Assembly: GCF_016862175.1 (NCBI RefSeq)
Contig: NZ_BOML01000058.1
Location: forward strand, 62,001-126,000
DNA length: 64,000 bases
Source: Paractinoplanes durhamensis
GTDB taxonomy: Bacteria; Actinomycetota; Actinomycetes; Mycobacteriales; Micromonosporaceae
Direction: 5' to 3'
Shown here piece after piece: positions 33,901 through 42,318 of this stretch (position 1 is the stretch's first letter; each line of letters begins with the position of its first letter). Both the position numbers and the translations under genes were made by a program. The notes beneath the pieces are model-generated. The model saw nothing but the letters and a program-made list of their open reading frames with translations, had not been told where the DNA came from and searched no databases.

Positions 33901-34939
33901 GGTGGCCTCGACGTCGCGCTGGATGGACTTCCGGCCGGCGATCCGCGACCTGTTCGGCTCCCGGGTGGAGCTGCGGCTGGGCGACCCGAGCGACTCGGCA
34001 ATCAACCGGCGGGCCGCGATGACCGTGCCGGAGAAGGCCGGCCGCGGCATCGCCGAGCACCCGACCGACAAGAACAAGTTCCTGCACCTGCTCACCGTGC
34101 GTCCCGAGCTGAGCACGATGGCCGACACCAACGCCCTGGTGAAGGCGATCGCCACCAACTGGCACGGCCCGCTCGCCCCGCGGGTGCGGATGCTGCCCGC
34201 CTCGGTGCCGTACGCCGAGATGGACCTCAACCGCAGCACCGCGCTGCGGCTGCCGATCGGCATCTCCGAGGCCGACCTGCAGCAGGTCGAGATCGACTTC
34301 GCGTCCGATCCGCACTTCCTGCTCTTCGGTGACGCCGAGTGCGGCAAGAGCTCGTTCCTGCGCTCGCTCGCCACCTCGGTGATCCGGCGGTTCTCGCCGG
34401 AGGAGGCCCGGCTCATCCTGGTCGACTACCGGCGCAGCCTGATGGACCTGCCCGAGTCGGAACACCGCATCGGCTACGGCATCCAGGCGGCGAAGACGCT
34501 CGAGCTGATGCAGTCGGTGGCCGGCTACATGGAGCGCCGTCTGCCCGGCCCCGACGTCACCGCCCAGCAGCTGCGCGATCGGTCATGGTGGACCGGCCCG
34601 GAGCTGTTCGTGCTCGTCGACGACTACGACCTGGTCGCGGCCGGCCCGACCAACCCGTTGACCCCGCTGCTCGAATACCTTCCGCAGGCCCGCGATGTCG
34701 GCCTGCACCTGGTGCTCACCCGGCGGGCCGGCGGTGCGAGCCGATCGCTGTTCGAGCCGGTCATCCAGCGGCTGCGGGAATTGTCGGCGCCGGGCATGGT
34801 CATGTCCGGTCCGTCCGATGAGGGCGCCCTGATCGGAAATGTCCGGCCGACCCTGCTACCACCAGGCCGTGGCCGATTGCTCACCCGTCGTGAGGGGATT
34901 CGGCTCGTGCAGCTGGCTCATCTCCCGCCGTACGCGTAG
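30965..34939 (+). CDS. eccC: Type VII secretion ATPase EccC (fused EccCa/EccCb)
   Basis: The motor of type VII secretion. The 1324-residue protein has two transmembrane segments near residues 35-75, then three FtsK/SpoIIIE domains. Their Walker A motifs are GATGSGKSE (about 482), GSTLSGKST (about 833) and GDAECGKSS (about 1121). The first domain also shows FVLIDFKGGATF and LLVICDEFSELL; this is the domain that drives transport in known systems. Domains 2 and 3 usually bind substrate signals. All three P-loops keep the Lys. The ATG at 30965 begins MSTVVIKRAARRPSPEIPTG, typical for the family. Mycobacterial ESX loci often split this protein; here it is one chain. Confidence 0.95.
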   Translation: MSTVVIKRAARRPSPEIPTGEIAVEPPPEIPQSAGGRWQQAMMALPMLGGSVAMAMMMGQGRSGPYSYVIGGLFGVSSIAMLTTSFGSSGSPKKAEMMAARREYLRHLSGLRRRVRETATKQRVGLLYRHPEPTQLWSTAGSHRVWERRPVDPDFGVVRLAVGPQTLATPLIPPVTRPLDELEPMTAGALRRFLDAYSVVPDLPVAASLRGFARVFLRGAGPGGEADARALTRAVICQLATFHAPDDMIVAICAGPDRRAEWEWVKWLPHNLHPSRTDALGHVRLVASTGPDLEKLLEDVIGNRPRFNPAGAGNSSPHVVIVLDGINLKGATQLDDGIDGVTVLDLDEQPPRLLDRSLLVLEVQHAHGRRVLNTYAMDHEAEVGTPDRLSVPQAEAVARRLSPLRLGAMSKSSDTPLSTEMGLAELLGLGDPELFSVAQSWAPRPNRDKLRVPIGLGADGSAIELDLKESAQDGMGPHGLLIGATGSGKSELLRTLVMALAATHSSETLNFVLIDFKGGATFSSLDRLPHTAAVITNLADELVLVDRMVDAIDGELVRRQEVLRKAGNYASLRDYEKARAGGAALPPLPSLLVICDEFSELLSAKPDFIDLFVQIGRLGRSLGVHLLLASQRLEEGRLRGLDTHLSYRVGLRTFSALESRAVLGVPDAYELPRSPGHGYLKFGTEPLLRFKAAYVSGPMRKAARAAAGGAGAVPQVLEYSTRYVPVPKPAKPVQAQPEELPAGESVLDVLVDRLNGQGPPAHQVWLPPLNQSSALDELLGPVVADPTRGLAFANPELHGALQVPIALVDKPREQLRDVMWLQLAGAAGHVAVVGSTLSGKSTALRSMVCGLALTHTPAEVQVYCLDFGGGSLGTLRDLPHVGGVSGRLDTVGVRRTVGEISTLLSEREARFATMAIDSMASYRRRRANAADLGGAADTDPFGDVFLVVDGWSTLRKEYEELESVITDIATRGLSYGIHVVASTSRWMDFRPAIRDLFGSRVELRLGDPSDSAINRRAAMTVPEKAGRGIAEHPTDKNKFLHLLTVRPELSTMADTNALVKAIATNWHGPLAPRVRMLPASVPYAEMDLNRSTALRLPIGISEADLQQVEIDFASDPHFLLFGDAECGKSSFLRSLATSVIRRFSPEEARLILVDYRRSLMDLPESEHRIGYGIQAAKTLELMQSVAGYMERRLPGPDVTAQQLRDRSWWTGPELFVLVDDYDLVAAGPTNPLTPLLEYLPQARDVGLHLVLTRRAGGASRSLFEPVIQRLRELSAPGMVMSGPSDEGALIGNVRPTLLPPGRGRLLTRREGIRLVQLAHLPPYA

Positions 34940-35091
34940 GGCCGGAAAATTAACAGACTCCCGGTGCGATATGGACCGACCGGCCACACCTATAACGCGA
35001 GCTTTCGGAGTAATCTGCATCGACCGTCCGGGATTGGATTATCGATGCGACCGAAGGCTGCGAGCGTGATTCCCCGGCCCGCCAGGGCGCG

Positions 35092-36375
35092 ATGGCGCGC
35101 ACCCGTCGGCGGTGGTCCTTGCTGAGCCCACGCCGTCTTGTGGCCGCCGCGCTCGCCGGTTTCGTCGGGCTGGGCGCACCGGCCGCCCCGGCCCTCGCGA
35201 CGCCCGCCCCGGTTGCCGAGCCGTCCAACCCACTGGTCGGCGACCCGGTCCGCGACGATCAGTGGTATCTGAAGACGCTCGGCGTCCCCGAGGCGTGGAC
35301 GTATGCGAGCGGCGCCGGCGTCACCGTCGCCGTCATCGACTCGGGCGTCGACTCCACCCATCCCGACCTGCAGGGCCAGGTTCTGCCCGGCCTCGACCTG
35401 GTCGACCCGAAGGGCGACGGCGACACCGACCTGGTCGGCCACGGCACCACGGTCTCGGCGATCATCGCGGGCCGCGGCGACGACACCGCCGGCGTCATCG
35501 GCATGGCGCCCCAGGCGAAGATCCTGCCGGTGCGCGTCCTCGACGAGGAAAACCGCTACAACGACGCGATCGTGGTGGCCAAGGGCGTCCGCTGGGCGGT
35601 CGACAACGGCGCCAAGGTGATCAACCTGTCGCTCGGCGGCAGCGGCAGCAGCGCGACCCTGGCCGCGGCCATCGACTACGCGTTCGCCAAGGACGTCGTC
35701 GTGGTGGCCTGCACCGGCAATACGAGCGCGTCGTCCGACACCGAGGTTTGGTATCCGGCACGCGAGCCCGGCGTGATCGCGGTGGCCGGCATGGAGAAGG
35801 ACAACGCCGCCCTCTGGTCCGGCTCGATCACCGGCAAGGAGACCGTGGTGACCGCCCCGGCCACGCAGCTGGTCGGCGCCCGCAACGGCGGCGACTACTG
35901 GCGGGTGCAGGGCACCAGCTTCGCGTCGCCGATGGTCGCCGGCACGGTCGCGCTGATCCGGTCCCGCTGGCCCACGATGCCGGCCGGCGAAGTGATCAAC
36001 CGGATCATCCACACCGCCAAGGACCAGGGCCCGGCCGGCCGCGACGCCACCTACGGCTTCGGCGAGATCAACCCGACCGGCGCACTGACCGCCGACGTCC
36101 CCGCCATCTTCGAGAACCCGCTGGACACGTCGCCGTCACCGGGCGTCGCCCGCTTCGGCAGCGCCCCGGCCTCCGGCCAGGCCCAGTCGGCCCCCGACGG
36201 CGCCACCACCGGCGGCCCCACCGCACCGAACGCGGCCGCCGCCGGCCAGGCCGCCTCCCCCGCCACGGTCACGCCTCCGTCACCGCAGCGAGCATGGTGG
36301 CTGGCAGGCTTGCTGTTCCTGATCTCCGCACTAGCGGCAACCCTGACCGTCCGCCGCTTCGCCCACACGACCTGA
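35092..36375 (+). CDS. mycP: Type VII secretion-associated serine protease mycosin
   Basis: A 427-residue subtilisin-like (S8) membrane protease of type VII systems, tethered on the outer face. It has a signal peptide (about residues 1-36, ending ALATPAP). The catalytic triad is Asp in VAVIDSGVD, His in LVGHGTTVSA and Ser in GTSFASPMVAG. A Pro/Ala-rich linker leads to the C-terminal transmembrane helix AWWLAGLLFLISALAATL. It follows eccC by about 150 bases, which probably contain a separate promoter. It is needed for secretion or complex stability in known ESX systems. Confidence 0.94.
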   Translation: MARTRRRWSLLSPRRLVAAALAGFVGLGAPAAPALATPAPVAEPSNPLVGDPVRDDQWYLKTLGVPEAWTYASGAGVTVAVIDSGVDSTHPDLQGQVLPGLDLVDPKGDGDTDLVGHGTTVSAIIAGRGDDTAGVIGMAPQAKILPVRVLDEENRYNDAIVVAKGVRWAVDNGAKVINLSLGGSGSSATLAAAIDYAFAKDVVVVACTGNTSASSDTEVWYPAREPGVIAVAGMEKDNAALWSGSITGKETVVTAPATQLVGARNGGDYWRVQGTSFASPMVAGTVALIRSRWPTMPAGEVINRIIHTAKDQGPAGRDATYGFGEINPTGALTADVPAIFENPLDTSPSPGVARFGSAPASGQAQSAPDGATTGGPTAPNAAAAGQAASPATVTPPSPQRAWWLAGLLFLISALAATLTVRRFAHTT

Positions 36376-36514
36376 CGCCGCGCCACCCGCCTCGCGCCGC
36401 CCCGCGCCACCTGCCCCGCGCCGCCCCGCGCCGCCCTGGCCGGATTACGAAGCAAGGCAGGCGACTGCTCCGCTGTGCGCAGCACGAGGCCCGACCAGGT
36501 GTTTCGCGCCCTTT

Positions 36515-36595
36515 GCTCTGCACACATAGACGCGCTGCTCTGCGCACATAGACGCGCTGCTCTGCGCACCTTCAGGGGCGAGCAGAGCAGCGCGT
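36515..36595. repeat. Tandem 22-bp repeat forming a terminator-like hairpin between mycP and marP
   Basis: The 22-base unit GCTCTGCRCACATAGACGCGCT occurs twice in a row (36515-36536, 36537-36558), with a partial third copy following. The third copy overlaps a stem: ACGCGCTGCTCTG (36552-36564) pairs perfectly with CAGAGCAGCGCGT (36583-36595). A further GGTGCGCAGAGC just downstream can pair with GCTCTGCGCACC. It lies between convergent mycP and marP. The rest of 36376-36744 holds a C-rich low-complexity stretch (about 36380-36440) and no gene. Confidence 0.6.
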
Positions 36596-36744
36596 AATGG
36601 TGCGCAGAGCGACGAGGTGCGAAGTCCGGGTGGGGCCGGGTCCGCCGGGCGGATCGAGAACGACGATCGTCAAATGCCCGCCGGCTCGCCTCATCAGCGC
36701 GACATGAAAGGGCAAGGCCCCCGGTCGCCCGGCGGCTTGGGGGG

Positions 36745-37926
36745 TCAGGCGCAGTCGGAGGTGGAGACTCCGCGGGTGCGGTTGATGCCGGCCTGGGCGA
36801 CCGGGGCCGCCTCGTTGGCGGTCAGGGCGAAGCCGGTGTATTTGTCGTCGGCCGCGGCCGCGAAGATCACGCCGAGCACCTGGCCGGTCGGGGAGATCAG
36901 TGGGCCGCCCGAGTTGCCGCTGCGGACCAGCGCCCGAATCGTGTAGATCTCCCGGGTGACGTCGCCGGAGTCGTAGATGTCCGGGCCGGTGATGTTGCCG
37001 ACGTCGGCGACCCGGGCGGACTGGGCGTCGTAGGGCCCGTCCTGCGGATAGCCGAGGACGATCGCGCCGGCGCCGGAAGCGGCCTGCTTGGACAGGAACG
37101 GCATGATCGGCGCCTTCAGCCCGGGCACGTAGATCACCGCAAGGTCGCGCTCGGGGTCGTAGACGACCACCTTGCCGTCGAGGCGGTCGCCGTCCTCCTC
37201 GACCACGTCGACCTCGCGGGTGCCGGCCACCACGTGCGCGTTGGTCATCACGCGTTCGTTGGCGTAGACGAAGCCGGAGCCCTCGATCCGCCGCGAGCAG
37301 CTCGGCGCGGTGCCCAGCACCTTGATCACCGAACTCTGCGACTTCTGGACGATCTGCGAGCCCTTGAGCTTCGGGTCCGGCTCGGCCACCTCTTTGGTGT
37401 TGGTCGGCGCGAGGCCGCCGAACACGTCGGGGAAGCCGCTGGTGTCGAGGGTGTCCCGCAACGCCTTGGAGAGAGCCTGGGCTTCCTGCGGCATCACGCT
37501 GTTGATGCCGGTGAGGATCGAGCTGTTGCGCACCGCCGCGTTGAGCCCCTGGAACGGGGTGGAGGCGAGCGGCACCGCGATCAGCCAGGCCACGAGCAGC
37601 ACGGCGACCAGCGAGATGAACGCGCCACCGGCATCGTCGAGCTGCTGCAGCGGCTTGCTGGAGATCGCCCGCCGCAGGTGGGTGCCGAGCCAGCCGGCCA
37701 GGGTCTGGCCGAGCACCGCCAGCGCGAAGATGCAGCCGAGCGAGACGACCAGCCGGGCGGTCGCGTCGGTGAACCGGTCGGCGAGCAGCGGGCCGAGTTG
37801 CAACCCGATGAGCACACCACTGAAGAAACCGCCGAAGGACAGGGCTCCGATGACAAACCCCTGGCGATAACCGCTGATCGCGAAGACCAGCATGAGCAGG
37901 ATCAGGATGCCATCGACCACGAACAC
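36745..37926 (-). CDS. marP: MarP-type membrane serine protease
   Basis: A 393-residue homologue of M. tuberculosis Rv3671c, a periplasmic protease required for acid and oxidative stress resistance. Four CvpA-like transmembrane segments fill residues 1-130. A linker follows, then a chymotrypsin-like domain with His in VMTNAHVVAG, Asp in DPERDLAVIYV and Ser in VRSGNSGGPL. Two Cys frame the protease domain (one in APSCSRR, one in the last residues), as in the mycobacterial enzyme where they form a disulfide. It heads the marP-nudix-tlpA-nth block in the same order as in mycobacteria. Confidence 0.94.
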   Translation of the reverse strand: MFVVDGILILLMLVFAISGYRQGFVIGALSFGGFFSGVLIGLQLGPLLADRFTDATARLVVSLGCIFALAVLGQTLAGWLGTHLRRAISSKPLQQLDDAGGAFISLVAVLLVAWLIAVPLASTPFQGLNAAVRNSSILTGINSVMPQEAQALSKALRDTLDTSGFPDVFGGLAPTNTKEVAEPDPKLKGSQIVQKSQSSVIKVLGTAPSCSRRIEGSGFVYANERVMTNAHVVAGTREVDVVEEDGDRLDGKVVVYDPERDLAVIYVPGLKAPIMPFLSKQAASGAGAIVLGYPQDGPYDAQSARVADVGNITGPDIYDSGDVTREIYTIRALVRSGNSGGPLISPTGQVLGVIFAAAADDKYTGFALTANEAAPVAQAGINRTRGVSTSDCA

Positions 37927-37960
37927 TCACTCAGCGTAGAGGCAGCGGGCCAGTGCACGA

Positions 37961-38671
37961 TCATGGCAGAACCTCGTCGGGTGCGCCGCCCCGGGCGGCC
38001 GGCACCGGTGCGGACGCGTCCGGTAACTCCACTATGCGACCCGGCTGCCACGATCGCGACCAGCCACCCATGTCGAGCAATGCCGAGATCACCCCTGCCG
38101 TGAAGCCCCAGACCAGCAACCCGCGGACCTGGAACGCCGGTCCGACCCAGCCGCTGGGATGTCGCACCCGGATACGGTTCTCCGGGTCGACGAGTTCACT
38201 GATCGGCAGCCGTGCGACGTGCGCGACCTCGGCGGGCTGGCGCGGGCTCACCGGGTGCGGGTGGCGCCACCAGGCCAGGACCGGGGTCACCACGAACGAG
38301 CTGACCGGGATGTAGAGGTCGGGCAGCAGGGCCAGGGCCTCGGCACCGGCCGGGTCGAGGCCGACCTCCTCCTGTGCCTCGCGCATCGCGGTGGCGACCG
38401 CGTCGGCATCCTCCGGGTCGGTGCCGCCACCGGGGAAGGCCGGTTGGCCGGCATGGTTGCGCATGGTGGCCGCACGCTGGAGCACCAGAAGGTCCGGCCC
38501 CTCCGCCTCCGTCTCGCCAAGGAGAACCAGGACGGCGCTCGGGCGACCGCCGCCGACCGGCGCGCGCAGGGCGGTGAAGTCTTCGGTGCGGCAGGTGCCG
38601 ACCCGGGTCAGCAACGGCTCGAACCAGGACGGCAGGCCGTCCGGCCGCGCCAGCAGCCGCCCGCGGCTCAT
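37961..38671 (-). CDS. NUDIX hydrolase, CoA pyrophosphatase-like
   Basis: A 236-residue enzyme with the CoA-pyrophosphatase signature around the Nudix box: MRNHAGQPAFPGGGTD followed by AVATAMREAQEEVGLDP, where the REAQEEVG core supplies the Mg-binding Glu residues. It likely cleaves CoA or its derivatives to phosphopantetheine and 3',5'-ADP. The position matches Rv3672c. Its ATG overlaps the stop of the TlpA-like gene (ATGA). A 35-base gap precedes marP. Confidence 0.88.
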   Translation of the reverse strand: MSRGRLLARPDGLPSWFEPLLTRVGTCRTEDFTALRAPVGGGRPSAVLVLLGETEAEGPDLLVLQRAATMRNHAGQPAFPGGGTDPEDADAVATAMREAQEEVGLDPAGAEALALLPDLYIPVSSFVVTPVLAWWRHPHPVSPRQPAEVAHVARLPISELVDPENRIRVRHPSGWVGPAFQVRGLLVWGFTAGVISALLDMGGWSRSWQPGRIVELPDASAPVPAARGGAPDEVLP

Positions 38672-39222
38672 AGCGTCACCGCCACACCGGTGTGCTCCTT
38701 GACCATCGCGACCAGCTTGGCCGCGTCGAGCGGGAGGAGGTTGACGTAGGTCTTGCCGGCGGCGTCGAGGAAGACAGTCACCGGCAGGTTGATGCCGCCG
38801 ACCGCGTTGACCAGCTTCTTGTCCTCGTCGAACAGGGTCGGCATGGTCACGCCCTTGTCGGCGGCGAACGAGGCACCCGCCTCCCGCCCGTCGCCGGTGT
38901 CGACGCCGAGCACGGTGAGCCGGTCACCGGCGGTGTCGGCCAGCTGCTGCATGACCGGCAGCTCGCGGCGGCACGGCTCGCACCAGGACGCCCAGAGGTT
39001 GATGACCGCGGGCCCGCGCAGCGAGCGCAGGGTGACCCGCTCCTTGCCGGTGAAGCAGGGCAGCTCAAGGTCGGGCAGCGCGTTGGGGGTGGCGGCGGCG
39101 GAGCCGGTCAGCGCCGTGCAGGCGGCGAACGGCGCGGGGGTGTCGGTCGACTTGGCCTCGGCGGTGCAGGCACCCAGCAACAACAGGGGCAGGACCGTGG
39201 TGACGGAGAAGAGCCGTCTCAC
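38668..39222 (-). CDS. TlpA/ResA-like thioredoxin-fold lipoprotein
   Basis: A 184-residue exported protein with signal peptide and lipobox LLLLGAC (lipidation Cys at about residue 20). The thioredoxin-like domain has the redox motif NLWASWCEPCRRELP (CEPC), VLGVDTGDG and NLPVTVFLDAAG with the cis-Pro. Likely a thiol-disulfide reductase on the outer membrane face, as for Rv3673c homologues. It starts at a GTG overlapping the nth stop (GTGA) and ends overlapping the nudix ATG, so nth, tlpA and nudix are coupled. Confidence 0.9.
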   Translation of the reverse strand: MRRLFSVTTVLPLLLLGACTAEAKSTDTPAPFAACTALTGSAAATPNALPDLELPCFTGKERVTLRSLRGPAVINLWASWCEPCRRELPVMQQLADTAGDRLTVLGVDTGDGREAGASFAADKGVTMPTLFDEDKKLVNAVGGINLPVTVFLDAAGKTYVNLLPLDAAKLVAMVKEHTGVAVTL

Positions 39223-40022
39223 GGCGCCTCCGGCACGGTCACCGCGGCCGCCGGGACCAGGTCGGGGTCGACTCCGGCGGCGATCGCCAGCTCCCGGGCG
39301 CGCGGGCCCTTGAGCAGCTTGGCCGAGGCGGCCGCCTCGGTCGGGCCGGTGCCGTAGGACGGGCACATCGGGGCCAGCGTGCAGGCACCGCAGGCGGGCT
39401 TGCGCGCGTGGCAGACCCGCCGGCCGTGGAAGATCACCCGGTGCGACAGCATGGTCCAGTCGCGCTTCTCGATCAGGTCGGCGACCAGGAACTCGATCTT
39501 GACCGGGTCTTCCTCCTGCACCCAGCCGAAGCGGTTGGTCAGCCGGCGGAAGTGGGTGTCGACCGTGATGCCGGGGACGCCGAACGCGTTGCCGAGGACC
39601 ACGTTGGCCGTCTTGCGGCCGATGCCCGGCAGAGCGACCAGCTGGTCGAGCTTGGCCGGCAGCACGCCGTCGTACTTCTCGACCAGGGTGTGCCCCAGCT
39701 TGATCAGCGAGTCGGTCTTGGCCCGGAAGAAGCCGGTCGGGCGCAGCAGCTCTTCCATCTCGGCACGGTCGGCCGAGGCGTAGTCGGCGGCCGTCAGATA
39801 GCGCTTGAACAACGCCGGCGTCACCAGGTTGACCCGGACATCGGTGGTCTGCGCGGACAGGATGGTGGCGACCGCGAGCTCGAGCGGGGTGGTGAAGTCG
39901 AGCTCGCAATGCGCGTCCGGATGCGTCTCGGCGAGGACCTTGGCCATCTTGCGGGCACGTCGCTTACGCCCGATCGGCGTCTCCCCCGCGAATCGCTTCG
40001 CCGACCGCACCTCCTGAGTCAC
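39219..40022 (-). CDS. nth: Endonuclease III
   Basis: A bifunctional DNA glycosylase/AP lyase that removes oxidised pyrimidines. The 267-residue protein has the helix-hairpin-helix LPGIGRKTANVVLG with the catalytic Lys. GITVDTHFRRL contains the catalytic Asp. The 4Fe-4S cluster loop CHARKPACGACTLAPMC shows the C-x6-C-x2-C-x5-C spacing. An extra C-terminal tail of about 40 residues extends beyond the cluster, as in other actinobacteria. The start at 40022 precedes MTQEVRSAKRF. First gene of the nth-tlpA-nudix-marP block. Confidence 0.95.
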   Translation of the reverse strand: MTQEVRSAKRFAGETPIGRKRRARKMAKVLAETHPDAHCELDFTTPLELAVATILSAQTTDVRVNLVTPALFKRYLTAADYASADRAEMEELLRPTGFFRAKTDSLIKLGHTLVEKYDGVLPAKLDQLVALPGIGRKTANVVLGNAFGVPGITVDTHFRRLTNRFGWVQEEDPVKIEFLVADLIEKRDWTMLSHRVIFHGRRVCHARKPACGACTLAPMCPSYGTGPTEAAASAKLLKGPRARELAIAAGVDPDLVPAAAVTVPEAP

Positions 40023-40057
40023 CGGTAAAGAGTACGTCGTGGGTACGACAGGTTTGC

Positions 40058-41242
40058 CTACGCCGACGCCCGGATCGAGCCGTCCTTACCGATCACCGCC
40101 GCGGTGTCCCCGAAATCCTCGTCGCTGAGCTGCGCCACCAGCTTGCGGCCCATCTCCTGGGACGAGTCGCGGGTCGGGAGGCCGACAGAGTTCATGTACG
40201 TCGAAAGGAACTGCCCACCGGCGTACGTCCCGTCCTCGGCCAGATCGACGCGCAGGATGCCGCCGTACTTCAGCACGCCGGAGCTGGAGAGCGTCTTCCC
40301 GCCGCCGGCGAAGTTCCCGAGGCTGTAGGCGATCAGCTTGCCCTTGTAGAACTCCATGCCGCGCAGCACGTGCGGGCTGTGCCCGACGACCAGGTCGGCC
40401 CCGGCGTCGATGACCGCGTGGCTGAACTTGATCGGGTCGCCCCGGTTCTCCCCGTGGAAGATCTCGCTGCCCGGCTTCACGTGCTGCATGCCGGCCCCCT
40501 CGGCGCCCATGTGCACCTGCACGACGACCAGGTCGGCCTGCTCCTTGGCCGCCTTGATGACGGTCCGCGAGTGGTCGAGGTCGTTGAGGTTGTTGGCTCC
40601 CGCGTACCCGGAGAAGCCGACCACCGCGACCTTGATGCCCTTGACCTCCACCACGGTGATCTCGTCCTGGTTGCCGGTGTACTTGAGGCCGGCGTCGTCG
40701 AGGGCGGCCCGGGTGTTCTTGGCGCCCTGGACCCCGAAGTCCTTGGTGTGGTTGTTGGCGAGGTTCATCAGCTGGAACCCGGCGTCCTTGAGGTGGCCGG
40801 CGTAGGACGGCGGCGACCGGAAGGCGAAGCAGTTGGGCTCCGGCGGCGAGCCACACTTGGAAGCGCCCGTGTCGTCGGAGAGCGGCTGCTCGAGGTTGCC
40901 CATCACGAGGTCGGACTTCAGGCCGGATTTCACCGAGTCGAAGAACCCGTCGCCATTGTCCGGCGGCATCCGGCTGGGCGCGTTGCTCATCATGATGTCG
41001 CCGGTGGCGGACAGCGTGATCGTGTCGACCTGCGCCGATTCCGTTTTAGCCGGTTTTGCGGAATTCGCGGCTTTTGCAGGAGTGGCGTCGGGCTGTTGCC
41101 ATTGCGGCCCCGGAGCCGTTTCCCTATTCGCAAAAGCGACACTTCCGGCACCTATACCGGCCAGCGCCGCCAGCACAATCGTGATAGTAAGGACAGGGCG
41201 CCCAAAAAGGCCCGGCCGCGGTGGCGAGGGGTGGGAATTCAT
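40058..41242 (-). CDS. CapA family (PGA_cap) metallophosphatase-like protein
   Basis: A 394-residue exported protein. A single N-terminal hydrophobic anchor (VLTITIVLAALAGIGAGSVA) is followed by a Lys/Ala-rich linker and a domain of the CapA/poly-gamma-glutamate synthesis family. The domain has LSATGDIMMS, VMGNLEQPLSD, LMNLANNHTKDFG, VVGHSPHVLRGMEFY and IAYSLGNFA; the metal-binding Asp, Asn and His residues are all visible. Homologues act on the outside of the cell, but a capsule role is unproven outside Bacillus. The ATG at 41242 is chosen because upstream residues are not family-like. Divergent from crp. Confidence 0.85.
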   Translation of the reverse strand: MNSHPSPPRPGLFGRPVLTITIVLAALAGIGAGSVAFANRETAPGPQWQQPDATPAKAANSAKPAKTESAQVDTITLSATGDIMMSNAPSRMPPDNGDGFFDSVKSGLKSDLVMGNLEQPLSDDTGASKCGSPPEPNCFAFRSPPSYAGHLKDAGFQLMNLANNHTKDFGVQGAKNTRAALDDAGLKYTGNQDEITVVEVKGIKVAVVGFSGYAGANNLNDLDHSRTVIKAAKEQADLVVVQVHMGAEGAGMQHVKPGSEIFHGENRGDPIKFSHAVIDAGADLVVGHSPHVLRGMEFYKGKLIAYSLGNFAGGGKTLSSSGVLKYGGILRVDLAEDGTYAGGQFLSTYMNSVGLPTRDSSQEMGRKLVAQLSDEDFGDTAAVIGKDGSIRASA

Positions 41243-41448
41243 CGACGGCGACGATACCTTCAGGTGGCAACGCGGACGACCCGACGAAAGGCCTGTCGTA
41301 TTCCATCTGGAGCGACGAAAAACACGGCCCGTCACGGTCGGATTGGTTACCCTGCGGTATCTGGATCAAGGGGTGCCTGCCCGATTCCCGCCCGCGTGCG
41401 CCTAGACTGATCGAGCGCAGGCGTTGCGCGTGTTCGGAGGTGCGGCAG

Positions 41449-42126
41449 ATGGATGAGGTGCTGGCGCGGAGCGGGATCTTCCAGGGCGTAGACCCGGAAG
41501 CCGCCGAGGCGCTCGCCAAGGAGATGGACACGGTCGAGGTCCGCAAGGGCGACGTCCTGTTCAACGAGGGCGAGGCCGGTGACAGTCTGTACATCGTGCT
41601 GTCCGGCAAGATCAAGCTGGGTCGCCGCGCGGCGGACGGCCGGCAGAATCTTGTTTCGATCATGGGCCCGTCCGACATGGTCGGCGAGCTGTCCCTCTTC
41701 GACCCGGGCCCGCGCACGGCCACCGCGACCGCGGTGACCGATGCCCGGCTGGCCCGGCTCAAGAAGACGTCGCTGCGCCCCTGGCTCAACAACCGGCCGG
41801 AAATCGCCGAGCAGTTGCTGCGGGTGCTCGCCCGCCGCTTGCGTCGCACCAACGACGCACTCGCCGACCTGATCTTCACCGACGTGCCCGGCCGGGTCGC
41901 GAAAAACCTGCTGCAGATGGCCGGTCGCTTCGGCACCCGCGACGGCGGTGTGTTGCGCGTCACTCACGACCTCACCCAGGAGGAGCTGGCCCAGCTCGTC
42001 GGCGCCTCGCGCGAGACGGTGAACAAGGCGCTGGCCGACTTCGCCTCGCGCGCCTGGCTGCGGCTGGACGGCAAGAGCGTGATCATCCTGGATCCTGAGC
42101 GCTTGGCCCGCCGCGCTCGCGTCTGA
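41449..42126 (+). CDS. crp: Crp/Fnr family cAMP-responsive regulator
   Basis: A 225-residue homologue of the mycobacterial CRP (Rv3676). The N-terminal cyclic-nucleotide domain has RKGDVLFNEGEAGDSLYIVL and MVGELSLFDPGPRTATATA (phosphate-binding cassette with the Arg contacting cAMP). A dimer helix follows, then the helix-turn-helix LTQEELAQLVGASRETVNKA. The ATG at 41449 follows GGAGG at eight bases. Its place next to nth is as in mycobacteria. A class III adenylyl cyclase gene lies 8 kb downstream on the other strand, giving a possible local cAMP circuit. Confidence 0.93.
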   Translation: MDEVLARSGIFQGVDPEAAEALAKEMDTVEVRKGDVLFNEGEAGDSLYIVLSGKIKLGRRAADGRQNLVSIMGPSDMVGELSLFDPGPRTATATAVTDARLARLKKTSLRPWLNNRPEIAEQLLRVLARRLRRTNDALADLIFTDVPGRVAKNLLQMAGRFGTRDGGVLRVTHDLTQEELAQLVGASRETVNKALADFASRAWLRLDGKSVIILDPERLARRARV

Positions 42127-42135
42127 CCGATCGAG

Positions 42136-42165
42136 GGCGTTTGCGGGGGCGGCCCCGCAAACGCC
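42136..42165 (+). terminator. Intrinsic terminator after crp
   Basis: Perfect 13-base arms GGCGTTTGCGGGG and CCCCGCAAACGCC around the loop GCGG, starting nine bases after the crp stop codon and followed by TTGATTA. A textbook GC-rich hairpin with a weak T-run. The following 150 bases to the carboxyltransferase start hold no gene. Confidence 0.8.
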
Positions 42166-42318
42166 TTGATTACGCCTGAAAAGGCGACAAAGCCGCCGCA
42201 TTCAGATCCGTGTCGCACCTGCTCGGCCGCTCGTTACGGAGGTGGTCGAGAGTCGAGGGCGAACACGAGAGGGCGCGGCTTTGAACACAGGGGGCGTACA
42301 GCGCGGCGGGGTCCCGAC

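Noticed and set aside
36380..36440. CRISPR-like or structured repeat in the C-rich stretch after mycP
   Set aside because: It is simple low-complexity CCGCGCC sequence without regular repeat-spacer spacing. No CRISPR array was seen anywhere in the window.
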